54,992 nucleotides of DNA from Paracoccus sp. (in: a-proteobacteria) (GTDB lineage Bacteria > Pseudomonadota > Alphaproteobacteria > Rhodobacterales > Rhodobacteraceae), in assembly GCF_030604785.1 (NCBI RefSeq), contig NZ_JAUVVF010000021.1, forward strand, positions 1 through 54,992. The letters are read 5' to 3'. The position numbers were made by a program, and so were the translations under genes. The notes beneath the pieces are model-generated. The model ran no database searches. It worked only from the letters and a program-made list of their open reading frames with translations, and was not told the DNA's origin. This document shows positions 35,028 through 44,290 of this stretch, one piece after another. Positions within the stretch are counted from its first letter, which is position 1; each line of letters opens with the position of its first letter.

Positions 35028-35927
35028 ATGGACATCAACCGCGCTTCCCTGCTGGCCCTGAACACGGCCTTCACCACCGCCTTCAACACCCGTCTGACCG
35101 GGGTTGAAACCACCTATGGCCGGATCGCGATGACGGTCAATTCGACCACGCGCAACCAGACCTATCCCAAGCTGTCCGAGCTGGGTCCGATGCGCGAATG
35201 GATCGGTGAGCGCTATATCGAGCGTCTGGAAAAGGACGGCTTCACGATCGCGAACCGCAAGTTCGAGAAGGCCGTGGCTGTCTCGATCGACGATATCAGC
35301 GATGATCAGATCGGCCTCTACACACCGATCATCCAGGACATGGCCCAGGTCGCGGCCGAGCTGCCCGACGATCTGGTCTGGGAGCGTCTGGAGCAGGGCT
35401 TCACGACCGAGCATTACGACGGCCAGATGTTCTTCGACACCGACCATCCTGTCGTGGGTGAGACCGGCAACGAGGTCTCGGTCTCGAACTTCCAGGGCGG
35501 AACCGGCGCGGCCTGGTACCTGATCGACGACAGCCGCGCGATCAAGCCGATGATCTTCCAGGATCGCGAGGCGGCCCGGATCACCTCGAAGACCAACCTG
35601 AACGACGACAATGTCTTCCATCAGGACGAGTTCATCTGGGGCGCCAAGCGCCGCTGTGCTGCGGGTTTCGGGGCTTGGCAGCTGATCTATGCCAGCCGCC
35701 AGCCGCTGACTGCCGCCAACTACGAGGCGGCCCGTGCCGCGATGGGCGCGATGCGCGGCCACAAGGGCCGCAAGCTGAACCTGCGTCCCCGCCTGCTGGT
35801 CGTGCCCTCGACCCTGGAGGGCGCCGGCCGCGAGATCCTGATGGCCGAGCGCAACGCCGCCGGTGCCACCAACGTCTGGCGCAACTCGGCTGACCTGCAT
35901 GTCGAGAGCCGCCTGACCCTGATCTGA
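35028..35927 (+). CDS. Major capsid protein (Mu gpT type)
   Basis: The 299-residue protein matches the Mu-like major head subunit: FTTAFNTRLTGVETTYGRIA near the start, then LSELGPMREWIGERYIERL, EQGFTTEHYDGQMFFDTDHP and FGAWQLIYASRQPLTAANYE, ending LRPRLLVVPSTLEGAGREIL. It forms the icosahedral shell. The start at 35028 follows a GGAG site. Confidence 0.93.
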   Translation: MDINRASLLALNTAFTTAFNTRLTGVETTYGRIAMTVNSTTRNQTYPKLSELGPMREWIGERYIERLEKDGFTIANRKFEKAVAVSIDDISDDQIGLYTPIIQDMAQVAAELPDDLVWERLEQGFTTEHYDGQMFFDTDHPVVGETGNEVSVSNFQGGTGAAWYLIDDSRAIKPMIFQDREAARITSKTNLNDDNVFHQDEFIWGAKRRCAAGFGAWQLIYASRQPLTAANYEAARAAMGAMRGHKGRKLNLRPRLLVVPSTLEGAGREILMAERNAAGATNVWRNSADLHVESRLTLI

Positions 35928-35943
35928 GCCGGTCATCTTCCCG

Positions 35944-35966
35944 TGGGGGCGCGACCCGCGCCCCCA
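35944..35966 (+). other. Strong hairpin after the capsid gene
   Basis: A perfect 10-bp stem TGGGGGCGCG/CGCGCCCCCA with a 3-nt loop begins 16 bp past the capsid stop. No T-run follows. It may stabilise the upstream capsid message or partly terminate, lowering tail gene expression relative to capsid. Confidence 0.6.
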
Positions 35967-35990
35967 TTGATGAGCTGACAGGAGGCCCAA

Positions 35991-36443
35991 ATGGCACGTA
36001 AGCCCGCTAAACCGACCACTGCCGCGCCCGAAGGCGATGAGGCCACGCCCGTCGCCAACGCCAATCCCGCGCCCGATCAGGGCGGGGTGAGCGCGATCGG
36101 CCAGCCCGTGCCGGATGCGGCCGGCGACCAGGATGACAGGGGAACCAGCACGGCCGGCGCAAGCCCCGATGCCCCCGACACCGCCGGGCCGCCCGTTGCG
36201 CCCGGCGGGGCGGGCGATGGTGCCGATGATGGCATCGTCGCCCCGGCCCACTCGATCAGCGGTGATGATGAGGACGCGCCTGCCTATCTGGTCATTTGCC
36301 ATCGTGACGGGGGGCGCCGCCGTGGCGGGCGCCGCTGGCCGCATGGCCAGACGTCGGTACGGGAGGGCGAGCTGACCGAATACGAGCTGGCGCAGCTCAT
36401 GGGCGACCCGCAATTCACCATCGCTCCGTTCGAAAAGGGCTGA
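35991..36443 (+). CDS. Mu gp35-like head-tail region protein
   Basis: The 150-residue protein has about 90 residues of Ala/Pro/Asp-rich disordered sequence, then a compact end (AYLVICHRDGGRRRGGRRWP; EGELTEYELAQLMGDPQFTI) of the HI1506/gp35 type seen after gpT in Mu-like phages. Function unknown, perhaps connector-associated. GGAGG precedes the start. Confidence 0.72.
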   Translation: MARKPAKPTTAAPEGDEATPVANANPAPDQGGVSAIGQPVPDAAGDQDDRGTSTAGASPDAPDTAGPPVAPGGAGDGADDGIVAPAHSISGDDEDAPAYLVICHRDGGRRRGGRRWPHGQTSVREGELTEYELAQLMGDPQFTIAPFEKG

Positions 36444-36446
36444 GCC

Positions 36447-36872
36447 ATGTATGCCACGCTGGCGGAGCTGAAGGCGGTCATCCCGCTTCGTGATCTCGAA
36501 CTCCTCACGGATTTCGAGCGCGATGGCGAACCCGCCGATGATCGCCTGATCTCCGCCCTGGCCGACGCGACGGCCGAGATCAACGGCTATATCGCGAAGG
36601 TGGCCACACTGCCCCTGATCGATCCCCCGCGGCACCTCTCGGTCATCTGCCGTGATCTGGCGATGCATCGCCTATACCGCAACCTCGGCCATGACATGGC
36701 CTCGCATGACAGGATGCGCCGGGATCACATCGAGACGCTGCGCGCGATCGCGCGCGGAGATCTGGCCATCGGCGGCGAACCTGGCGGGGGCGAGGTCATC
36801 ACCTCGCCTGGCGCTGCCGTGACCGACGGTCCCGAGCGGCTATTCACCCGCGACCGGCTGCGGGGTTACTGA
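36447..36872 (+). CDS. DUF1320 head-tail connector protein (Mu gp36)
   Basis: The 141-residue protein starts MYATLAELKAVIPLRDLELL and includes LADATAEINGYIAKVATLPL and VICRDLAMHRLYRNLG, the DUF1320 signature. Members are thought to be head-completion or connector proteins at the portal. Confidence 0.88.
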   Translation: MYATLAELKAVIPLRDLELLTDFERDGEPADDRLISALADATAEINGYIAKVATLPLIDPPRHLSVICRDLAMHRLYRNLGHDMASHDRMRRDHIETLRAIARGDLAIGGEPGGGEVITSPGAAVTDGPERLFTRDRLRGY

Positions 36873-36873
36873 C

Positions 36874-37383
36874 ATGGCCGGGGTCTCCTACATGATCGCT
36901 CTGGAAGACGTGGCCGTCATCGACGCCTTTGACCGCGTGGCAACAGCCGGGGCCGACCTGTTTGGTCTGATGGACGCGATCGGGCGAGTGCTGGTCAATG
37001 GCGCCCGCGAGCGGATCGCCCAGACCAATGTCACGCCCGCCGGGGTGGCATGGCCGAAAAGCCTGCGCGCGACGATCGCTGGAGGCCCGACGCTGCGGGA
37101 GACGGGCCTGCTGCTCAATTCGATCACCGCCTCGCCGCAGGCGCGCCAGGTCACGGTCGGCAGCAACCTCATCTATGCCGGCGTCCACCAGGTGGGCGCC
37201 ACGATCCGTCCGGTCAATGCCAAGGCGCTGTCCTTCGCCCTGGCCAATGGCGACAGCGTCACGGCCGGCGAAGTCACGATCCCCGCCCGTCCCTATCTGG
37301 GGATCTCGGATGACGAGGCCGCCGATATCGGCGACATCACAGCCGCCTTCTTCGACGGCCTTCTGAGCGGGAGGGGCGAGTGA
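36874..37383 (+). CDS. Virion morphogenesis / tail completion protein (Mu G type)
   Basis: The 169-residue protein belongs to the phage virion morphogenesis family (P2 gpS/Mu G). Visible are RERIAQTNVTPAGVAWPKSL, LRETGLLLNSITASPQARQV and IYAGVHQVGATIRPVNAKAL, ending with the IPARPYLGISD motif. It acts in head-tail joining. A TGATG overlap couples it to the next gene. Confidence 0.88.
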   Translation: MAGVSYMIALEDVAVIDAFDRVATAGADLFGLMDAIGRVLVNGARERIAQTNVTPAGVAWPKSLRATIAGGPTLRETGLLLNSITASPQARQVTVGSNLIYAGVHQVGATIRPVNAKALSFALANGDSVTAGEVTIPARPYLGISDDEAADIGDITAAFFDGLLSGRGE

Positions 37384-37829
37384 TGCAGCAGATCGACGTG
37401 TCGGCCCTCGCCGCCCATCTGGCCTTGGCCGTGCCTCAGCTGGTCGCGGTCGGTCACGCCCGCGATCTGGCAAGTGCTAGCCGCGAGACGATCCGCTTTC
37501 CGTCCGCCTGGATCGTGCTGCTGGCCGAGGATGCCTCGGAGATCCGCTACGCCTCCGATGATGCGGTCGAGCAGCAGGTTACGGGCCGCGTGGCCGTGAT
37601 CCTGGCGGTGCGCGACATCGCGGACCGGGCAGGCGCGCGGGCGGGCGAAGACTTGAAGACCATGCGTTCGGCCGTGCTTCTGGCGCTCGGGCGCCATGTT
37701 CCGGCCGGCGCCGACCAGGCCTTCCGTTTCAGCCGAGGCCAGCTTCTGAGCGGCGTGGACAGCCGGGGCGGGCTGTTCTGGCAGGACGAATTCACCCTGC
37801 GCTTTGACCGGCGCATCCAGATCACCTGA
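37383..37829 (+). CDS. Tail terminator-like protein (Mu gp37 region)
   Basis: The 148-residue alpha/beta protein (FPSAWIVLLAEDASEIRYAS; QQVTGRVAVILAVRDIADRA; LKTMRSAVLLALGRHVPAG) has the size, pattern and position of gp37/tail terminator proteins that cap the tail tube. Placement is by synteny and general pattern. Confidence 0.7.
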   Translation: MQQIDVSALAAHLALAVPQLVAVGHARDLASASRETIRFPSAWIVLLAEDASEIRYASDDAVEQQVTGRVAVILAVRDIADRAGARAGEDLKTMRSAVLLALGRHVPAGADQAFRFSRGQLLSGVDSRGGLFWQDEFTLRFDRRIQIT

Positions 37830-37840
37830 AAGGAGACATC

Positions 37841-38770
37841 ATGGCCCGCTACGCGCAGCGCCTGATCCGCGAGAAGATCGAAACCACCCCGGGCACGCCG
37901 GTCGCCACCGCTGCGACGGATGCCATCATGGCTCGAAACGTGACCCTCCGGAACCTCGAGGCCGAATACCAGGCCCGGGATTTCGCGGTCGGCATCGAAG
38001 GCGCCCAGGGCGAGGACGTCTACAATATCCATGCCGGCGCCGAGTACGACATCGAGGCTGCGCCGCCGGCCACCGCCGGGCAGCCGCCGCTCTACGGGCA
38101 TCTGCTGCGCTCCAGCGGCTTCGCCCAGGCGATCGACGACGGCGATATCGTCTTTACGCCCTTGCCCGAGGGTCAGGTCATTCCCACGACGACGCTGCAG
38201 CTGCGCAACGGCGCCCTGATGCAGAACGTGGCCGGCTGCCGTGGCAGCGTGGCCTTCACCGCCGAGACGGGCCGCAAGCCGTTCTTTCGCTTCAACCGGC
38301 GCGGCCGCTACGCCGCCCCTGTCGCTTTCACGCCCGAGGCACATGACTTTTCCGGCTGGCCCCGCGCGCTGACCTGCACGCCCGAGAACATGTTCGCCCA
38401 CACGCTTGGCGGCGTGACGCTGCCGGTCCGCAGCTTCAGCTGGAATGACGGGCGGCAGCCGCGCGTCGACACCTACATGAACCTGGAAGGCACCACGCTC
38501 GGGCCGCGCAACGTCACGGGGTCAATGACGGTCCGGTGGCCCGACCTTGCCGCCAAGGATCTGCTGGCCGCCATCCGCTCGGGCGTGACCGAGCCGCTTG
38601 TCTGGACCCTCGGCCGCGATGCCGGGACGGTGCTGACCATCAGCGCACCGCAGGTCCAGATCAAGTTCGCGGGCGAGCAGGACATCGAGGGCGATCTCGG
38701 CGTCACGCTGGACCTGGTCTTCCTGCCGACTGCGGCGGGCAATGACGACATCGAAATCCGCTTCTCGTAA
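37841..38770 (+). CDS. Major tail tube protein (siphovirus type)
   Basis: The 309-residue beta-rich protein (REKIETTPGTPVATAATDAI; DFAVGIEGAQGEDVYNIHAG; VTGSMTVRWPDLAAKDLLAA) lies between the tail terminator and the chaperone frameshift pair, where siphophages encode the tail tube. No tail sheath gene exists in the window, so the tail should be non-contractile. Downstream genes agree. Confidence 0.82.
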   Translation: MARYAQRLIREKIETTPGTPVATAATDAIMARNVTLRNLEAEYQARDFAVGIEGAQGEDVYNIHAGAEYDIEAAPPATAGQPPLYGHLLRSSGFAQAIDDGDIVFTPLPEGQVIPTTTLQLRNGALMQNVAGCRGSVAFTAETGRKPFFRFNRRGRYAAPVAFTPEAHDFSGWPRALTCTPENMFAHTLGGVTLPVRSFSWNDGRQPRVDTYMNLEGTTLGPRNVTGSMTVRWPDLAAKDLLAAIRSGVTEPLVWTLGRDAGTVLTISAPQVQIKFAGEQDIEGDLGVTLDLVFLPTAAGNDDIEIRFS

Positions 38771-38790
38771 TCAGCCCGCCGGAGCCTGCC

Positions 38791-39138
38791 ATGTTCACCT
38801 TCACCGACCGCTTCACCTTCGAATGGCCCGTGCGCGTCAAGCTGCCCGCCGCCGGCGAGGATCTGATCCAGGAGTTCACCGGCATCTTCGTGATGCCGGA
38901 GGACGAACTGGAGATCTTCGCCGACCAGCCCGCTGACGACATGGCGGGCGTCGTGACCTTCGCCCGCGAGCGGCTGGCGCGCTACTGGGTCGGCTGGAAG
39001 GGCATCGCGGTCGAGGCCGGGGGCGAGTTGCCCTTTACCGAGGCGAACCGCGACCGGCTGCTGCGCCAGCGCCCTATCCGGCTGGCCGTCGACAAGGCCC
39101 TGACCGAGGCCATTCTGGGGATCCGGGAAAAAAACTGA
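38791..39138 (+). CDS. Tail assembly chaperone, short form (gpG-like)
   Basis: The 115-residue product ends ...LGIREKN at TGA (39136-39138). It is acidic, as lambda gpG is, and lies between tail tube and tape measure. Most ribosomes should make this form; a fraction should shift at the slippery site inside its last codons to make the long form. Confidence 0.85.
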   Translation: MFTFTDRFTFEWPVRVKLPAAGEDLIQEFTGIFVMPEDELEIFADQPADDMAGVVTFARERLARYWVGWKGIAVEAGGELPFTEANRDRLLRQRPIRLAVDKALTEAILGIREKN

Positions 39139-39503
39139 TCCGCGCCGCCCGGGCCATCTGGGGCGGCGCTGCCGTGAACGAAGCGCTGGTCGGCGATCTG
39201 ATGGCAGAGGGCGGGCTGAGCCGCCCGGATGCCGTGAAGACCGCACGCGCGATGATGGGCGTCGAGGAAGACGCAATCGTGCTGCCCATGTCGGAACGTC
39301 CGCTGATCCGGCTTGTGCTGGCCAGCGCCGGGCAATGGCGCATGGGGCCTGCCGGTCTGGGCGGGATGCGCCCGATCGCCATCGACCTGGTCGCAGCCGA
39401 TGTTGCCGCGAGGTGGTTGGGCATCACCCCTGATGCCCGCCTTTTCGACGGCCTCGCGATCATCGAGCGCGAGGCCCTCAAGCTGATGAGGACCGATCCA
39501 TGA
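38791..39503 (+). CDS. Tail assembly chaperone, long form by -1 frameshift (gpGT-like)
   Basis: The heptamer A-AAA-AAC (39129-39135) is in the right phase for -1 slippage. Past it, the -1 frame is open from CTG 39135 to the stop at 39501-39503, so the fusion has about 237 residues. A 9-bp stem (39142-39150 with 39161-39169, 10-nt loop) begins 6 nt after the heptamer, the classic stimulator. The second frame also has a GTG at 39174, but no ribosome site supports independent translation. The extension contains LMAEGGLSRPDAVKTARAMM and reaches the tape measure start, as T does in lambda. Confidence 0.85.
39129..39169 (+). promoter_or_regulatory. -1 programmed frameshift signal
   Basis: Slippery A-AAA-AAC (39129-39135), a 6-nt spacer that contains the zero-frame TGA, and a stem-loop GCGCCGCCC/GGGCGGCGC (39142-39169) make a complete canonical -1 signal. 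Confidence 0.88.
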
Positions 39504-42500
39504 GCACCGACATGCGCGCCCGGTTGACGGTCACAGCCGATGCGAACGGCCTCGTGACCGAGATGCGCCGCAGCAAGGATGGCTTGCGCGACCTGCGGCG
39601 CGAGGGCGAAACCACCGCCAATGCGATCAACAACTCGGCCGGGGCGCAGCGGCAGGCCCTTGAGGGCATGGCTGCCGCTGCCGCGAAGGCCGCACTGCAC
39701 CAGGACGATCTGGTAGCAGCCGAAAAGCGCGCCCTGGAGGTTCGCCGCCAGGCGGCAGCACAGGGGCGCGGCAGCTTCGCCACCCCGTCGCCCGCCATCA
39801 ACCCTGCTGTCTCCGGCGTCTTCGATGCCGGAGAGTTCCGCATCGCCGAAACTGCGGCAGACGGCCTGCGCCAGACCGTGTCAGGGCTTGGCGATACGGT
39901 CTCGGCGGCAGTGGACGAGATGATGCAGGCCACCGTCGAGGCGCGCGTCTATGGCGAGGCTCTGGACGAGGTCCGGCGCGTGTTCAGCCCGCTTTACGCC
40001 GAGTCCAAGCGTTATGAAGAGGCCCTTGATGCCATCGCCCGTGCCGAGCGTATCAGCGCCATCACCGCCAACGAGGCCGCCGCCGCCCGCGAGCGCGCAG
40101 CCCGGGCGCTGGCCCCCGTGGTGCCTGTGGCGGGCCTGTCGCCCGATGGCGACGTCTATGCCGCCCGCACCCGCGCCCAGGCCGAGCAGGCCGCCCGCGC
40201 CTATCAGGCACTGGCCGAAAGCCACAACCCCGTCATCCGCGCACAGCGCGAACTGGCCCAGAGCCAGGCAATCGTGGATCGCGTCCTGTCGGCAGGCGTC
40301 ATCACCAATACCGAGGCCTCGGCCACGCTGCAGCGTCTGGAGGCAGGCCACCGGTCATTCGTCCAAAGCCAGTCCCCGGCCGCGCAAAGCGCCCGCGCCA
40401 TGGAGCGGGCGATCGAGGAAGAGGCTGCAGCCATCCGTCAGCTAACGCTGGCGCTGGACCCGGCCGCCCGCGCCACCGCCGATCTGGAACGCACCCAGCA
40501 GCAGCTGCAGCGCGCGGTGCGCATGAACATCATCACCCAGGAAGAGGCGACCCGGGTGATGACCCTCTATGAGGCTCAGCAGCAGGCGGTGCAGCGCGGC
40601 GGCATGTCCATGGGCATGGGCGTCCAGAATGCCAGCTATCAGATCGCGGATTTCGCGGTGCAGGTTCAGGCCGGGCAATCGGCCTCGCTGGCACTGGCGC
40701 AGCAATTGCCGCAGCTGCTGGGAGGCTTCGGCATTCTCGGCGCCGTGATGGGCGCGGTGGTCGCAGTCGGCGCGCCGCTGGTGACCATGCTGCTGAAAAG
40801 TGGCGATGCGGCGGGGACGCTGGATGAGCGCATGGGGCGGCTGGACGAGGCAAGTTCGGCTGTGCGTGAAAGTCTCAAGCTCCTTCGGGACGAAAACCTC
40901 AGCTTTACCTTCGGTGACATGACGTCCTCCGTCCGGGAAATGACCGAGGCCATGCTTGATCTCGATCGCGCAGCGCAGCTTCGATCGATGCGCGAAAGTC
41001 TCGACAGCCTGCTGACCGAGGATACCAAGCCCACGATCCTGCAAAGGGTCTCGACGCTTCTTGGCACCACTGGAACTTCCGCCAGCATGGACGAAACGCT
41101 GGATAGTTTCACCGCGCGGAATTTCTCGCGAATGACGGGCGGCCGCGGGCCGTCCTACGACGATTTCACCGCCCGCCGGAGCCTCATCGACCAATTGCTC
41201 GGGGACGGCGATGTCAAGCGGGTGCAGGAAGAGATCACGGCGCTGATCAACGATTTCACAAGCGATGCCCCGTTCGAGCAGATGTCGGCCGAGCTTGAAA
41301 CGATGTTGAAGACGCTGCGCGACTTGGCGCAGGCCGCCTCCCAGATGGAGGCGGATTTCAATGGTACTGCCCGTGCTGAAGCGCTCCGCGCTGAGATTGC
41401 AGAGCGGACCCGTCTGGCCGAACAGGAACTGTCTCTGGCAGAGACGCGCGCCCGGTTCGGCGCCGATAGCCGGCAAGCCGCGCTGGAAGAGCAGCGCATC
41501 GCGCGCGAGAACATCGCGCTGGAGTTGGAGCGCAACGGCATCGCCGGCGAAGCGCTGGATCAGTTGATGGCCGCCTACGACCGCAAGCAGGAGCTCACGG
41601 ATGCGACTGCAACCTGGGCAGCACGCATGGCCGACGTGAAGGGTGAGATCGGCGGTATCCTCGCAAGCCTTAACGCTCTGGCCGGTGGCGTCGTTGATCG
41701 CGCCGCGCGGGCGGCCGAGCTTCAGGTTCTTAATGCAGGCGGGACCATCGCGGATGCAGCCGCCAGGGGTCAGCAACTGCGCAGGGAGGCGGAGCAAGGC
41801 GCGCGGATCATGGCTGCAAGTAACCCGCTTGAAAGAGCCGCGGCGATGGCACGGAACTGGTGGGAAAATGCCGGGGTAGATCAAGAAGCACAACTGGCCG
41901 CTGCCCGTGAGGAGGCGAGGCGGCGCGAGCAAGAGGCCAATCGTCCTGGTCGTGGCGGTACCGGCGGGGATCGCGGTGGCGCGGGTCGGTCGGCGGCGTC
42001 TGCCGGGGCGTCGATCACTGCCGAGCTTGCGCGCCTGAAGCCATCCTACGAGGCCGATATCGCGGCCGCTGCCGCGTGGCGGGAAAAGGCGCTGGAGCAG
42101 TTGAACGCGACCCGTGACGGCTACGCGCAGTTCGCGGCCGATGTCGAGACGATCTATCAGGAGCGCCTGCGCAAGGCCTATGAGGATGATCTGGCGCGCC
42201 GCGAGGACTGGGCGGCGGGTGTCGAGCGCGCGCTGATCAAGGTCGAGGACGACATGAAGACCTGGGCAGACGTGGCCGAGGATCTGGTGACGGGATGGGC
42301 CAAGCAGGGCGAGGATGCCTTTGTCGCCTTTGGCCGCTCTGGCAAGCTGAGCGTTCAGGATCTGATCGATTTCACGCTCGAGCAATTCCTGCGGCTGCAA
42401 TACCAGCAGACCGTCGCCCCGCTGATGAACGGGTTCAGCTCGTGGATCACCGGCGCCATCGGCAGCGCGCTTGGGGTGCCCGGGGCCGCCGCGCCCGTCA

Positions 42501-42910
42501 GCACCAACCATACCGGCTCGCCCGGGGTGATGCGCAGCTATAATCTGGGCGGGTTCGGTGACCGGATGCGGACCGATGAGCGGCTGACCATGGTCCGCGA
42601 CGGGGAGGAGATCATGACCTCGCGCGCGCTGGAAAATGCGGGCGCGTTGATCTCGAACCTCTCCGCCATCGCCTCGCAGGCCTCGCAGCCCGTGATCATC
42701 GGTCAGGGCCAGCAAGGTCCGATGACAGTGATCGTCCAGGATTACTCAGGGGGGGTGCAAGCCGAGCAAGGCACTGACAGCCGCGGCAATCCGACCCTGA
42801 CCATGACGATCGGGCGCCAGATGGCCGCCGCCGCCGGTCAGCCGGGCAATCCGTTCGGGCGTTCGATCGAGGCCCGTTACGGGGTCCGCAAGCAGGGAAT
42901 TCCGCGATGA
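39500..42910 (+). CDS. Tail tape measure protein
   Basis: The 1136-residue protein is mostly helical coiled coil and Ala/Arg/Glu-rich. A hydrophobic zone lies near residues 395-435 (QLLGGFGILGAVMGAVVAVG and neighbours), and the end is a Gly/Ser/Gln-rich low-complexity stretch. The tape measure sets tail length and forms the DNA channel. At about 0.15 nm per residue it predicts a tail of roughly 170 nm (inference). It is the longest frame in the tail block and starts 4 bp inside the long chaperone frame. Confidence 0.92.
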   Translation: MSTDMRARLTVTADANGLVTEMRRSKDGLRDLRREGETTANAINNSAGAQRQALEGMAAAAAKAALHQDDLVAAEKRALEVRRQAAAQGRGSFATPSPAINPAVSGVFDAGEFRIAETAADGLRQTVSGLGDTVSAAVDEMMQATVEARVYGEALDEVRRVFSPLYAESKRYEEALDAIARAERISAITANEAAAARERAARALAPVVPVAGLSPDGDVYAARTRAQAEQAARAYQALAESHNPVIRAQRELAQSQAIVDRVLSAGVITNTEASATLQRLEAGHRSFVQSQSPAAQSARAMERAIEEEAAAIRQLTLALDPAARATADLERTQQQLQRAVRMNIITQEEATRVMTLYEAQQQAVQRGGMSMGMGVQNASYQIADFAVQVQAGQSASLALAQQLPQLLGGFGILGAVMGAVVAVGAPLVTMLLKSGDAAGTLDERMGRLDEASSAVRESLKLLRDENLSFTFGDMTSSVREMTEAMLDLDRAAQLRSMRESLDSLLTEDTKPTILQRVSTLLGTTGTSASMDETLDSFTARNFSRMTGGRGPSYDDFTARRSLIDQLLGDGDVKRVQEEITALINDFTSDAPFEQMSAELETMLKTLRDLAQAASQMEADFNGTARAEALRAEIAERTRLAEQELSLAETRARFGADSRQAALEEQRIARENIALELERNGIAGEALDQLMAAYDRKQELTDATATWAARMADVKGEIGGILASLNALAGGVVDRAARAAELQVLNAGGTIADAAARGQQLRREAEQGARIMAASNPLERAAAMARNWWENAGVDQEAQLAAAREEARRREQEANRPGRGGTGGDRGGAGRSAASAGASITAELARLKPSYEADIAAAAAWREKALEQLNATRDGYAQFAADVETIYQERLRKAYEDDLARREDWAAGVERALIKVEDDMKTWADVAEDLVTGWAKQGEDAFVAFGRSGKLSVQDLIDFTLEQFLRLQYQQTVAPLMNGFSSWITGAIGSALGVPGAAAPVSTNHTGSPGVMRSYNLGGFGDRMRTDERLTMVRDGEEIMTSRALENAGALISNLSAIASQASQPVIIGQGQQGPMTVIVQDYSGGVQAEQGTDSRGNPTLTMTIGRQMAAAAGQPGNPFGRSIEARYGVRKQGIPR

Positions 42911-43326
42911 TCCCCGAATGGCCCGCCGCACTGAACCGCTTCGAGCGCCCAGGCTGGCAGATCCAGCCGCAGGATCCGCGCATCCGCCGTCCGAACGAGG
43001 CGGGACCGCCCAGCTATCGCCGCCGGTTCTCCAGTGTGGCGCGGGGCGTCTCGCTGTCGCTGGTCGTGACGCGCAATGAAAAGGCGCTGTTCGACAGCTT
43101 CTACGAGGTCACCTGCGCGCATGGCAGCCGCGAATTCCGCATGCCGGACCCGACGACGCATGGCTGGCCGCTGCTGTCGAGCGCGGGGCTGCCGTTGACC
43201 AGTCGGGGGACCCCGTTGCTGCTGGCCGAGCGCTGGCTGTGTGTCTTTGGCGACCCGCCGCCCAGTGAGACGATCGTGTTCCAGACGCAATTCCGCAAGA
43301 CCTTCAACATCTGGGTGCTGCCATGA
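42907..43326 (+). CDS. Distal tail protein, unknown family
   Basis: The 139-residue protein (FERPGWQIQPQDPRIRRPNE; YRRRFSSVARGVSLSLVVTR; FRKTFNIWVLP) follows the tape measure by ATGA overlap. Position suggests a distal tail or tail-tip adaptor; I do not recognise the family. Confidence 0.7.
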   Translation: MIPEWPAALNRFERPGWQIQPQDPRIRRPNEAGPPSYRRRFSSVARGVSLSLVVTRNEKALFDSFYEVTCAHGSREFRMPDPTTHGWPLLSSAGLPLTSRGTPLLLAERWLCVFGDPPPSETIVFQTQFRKTFNIWVLP

Positions 43327-43847
43327 GACGGATCTCGATGAACGCGCGGCTGGCGCAAGAGGAAGCGAACACCGACGAGATCTATGTCGCGCTGTTCCGC
43401 ATCGATCATCCCAGCCTGCCCACGCCGATCCGGCTGTCAACCGACAACACCGAAAGGCTGTTGACTGACCCGACCGTCTACGGGACACGGTCCAGCTGGG
43501 CGGGTGCGAACCCGCTGCTTGAGCCCTATCTCTGGGCCATTGCCGATGCGATCCTGCCGAGCGATCTGGAAGACGCACCAGCCGCCGCGCAGATCGCCAT
43601 CGAGGCGCTGGATCACGACATCGTTCAAACGGTCCGCAGCATCACGACCCCGCCCACGATCCGCATGGCCGTGGTGCTGGCCTCAAGTCCCGATGTGGTC
43701 GAAGCCGAGTGGTCGAACCTGCTGATCACGACCGTCGATGCCGATGCAGGCGAGATCATCCTGACCATCAGCCGCGAGGAGATCGAGAACGAGTTCTTCC
43801 CGGCCGGGCGCATGAGCCGCGACCGTTTCCCGGGGCTGCACCTATGA
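43323..43847 (+). CDS. DUF1833 tail-tip protein
   Basis: The 174-residue protein shows the DUF1833 pattern: ANTDEIYVALFRIDHPSLPT, RLSTDNTERLLTD and SRDRFPGLHL at the end. Such proteins recur between tape measure and NlpC/P60 genes in alphaproteobacterial phages and probably act in tail-tip assembly. Overlaps both neighbours. Confidence 0.78.
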   Translation: MRRISMNARLAQEEANTDEIYVALFRIDHPSLPTPIRLSTDNTERLLTDPTVYGTRSSWAGANPLLEPYLWAIADAILPSDLEDAPAAAQIAIEALDHDIVQTVRSITTPPTIRMAVVLASSPDVVEAEWSNLLITTVDADAGEIILTISREEIENEFFPAGRMSRDRFPGLHL

Positions 43848-44290
43848 GCTGGTCCAATCGCTTTGTCGGCATCCCCTTCGAGGAATTCGGCCGCAGCCCG
43901 GCGGGTTGCGACTGCTATGGCCTCGCCTGCGTGATCTACCGCGAGGAGTTGGGGATCAGCCTGCCGGATTATCTGGGGGCCTATTCCTCCGCAGACGAGC
44001 ATGCCGAGATCGCTGCCTTGATCGCCGGAGAAGAGGCCTCGCCGCTTTGGGTGCCTGTCAACGGCCCCGCCCTTGCTTTCGACCTGGCCGTGTTCCGGCG
44101 CGGGCGGCTGTCCAGCCATGTCGGCATCGTCATCCGTCACGGGCTGATGATCCACATGCAGGAAGAGGATTGCGCGAAGCTGGCGGATTACCGCAGCGGG
44201 CCATGGTCGCATCGCTTGCAGGGCCATTGGCGCCACCGTTCAAGCCCCCATCAAAGGCCCGTCCAGATCATCACCGAGGCGAAGCGATGA
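43844..44290 (+). CDS. NlpC/P60-type tail-tip peptidase
   Basis: The 148-residue protein has the NlpC/P60 nucleophile motif in SPAGCDCYGLACVIYREELG (Cys24 in DCYGLAC) and the histidine in RLSSHVGIVIRHG. Tail-tip NlpC/P60 enzymes cut peptidoglycan cross-links during DNA entry or help assemble the tip. It lies directly before the tail hub gene and overlaps it by ATGA. Confidence 0.87.
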   Translation: MSWSNRFVGIPFEEFGRSPAGCDCYGLACVIYREELGISLPDYLGAYSSADEHAEIAALIAGEEASPLWVPVNGPALAFDLAVFRRGRLSSHVGIVIRHGLMIHMQEEDCAKLADYRSGPWSHRLQGHWRHRSSPHQRPVQIITEAKR

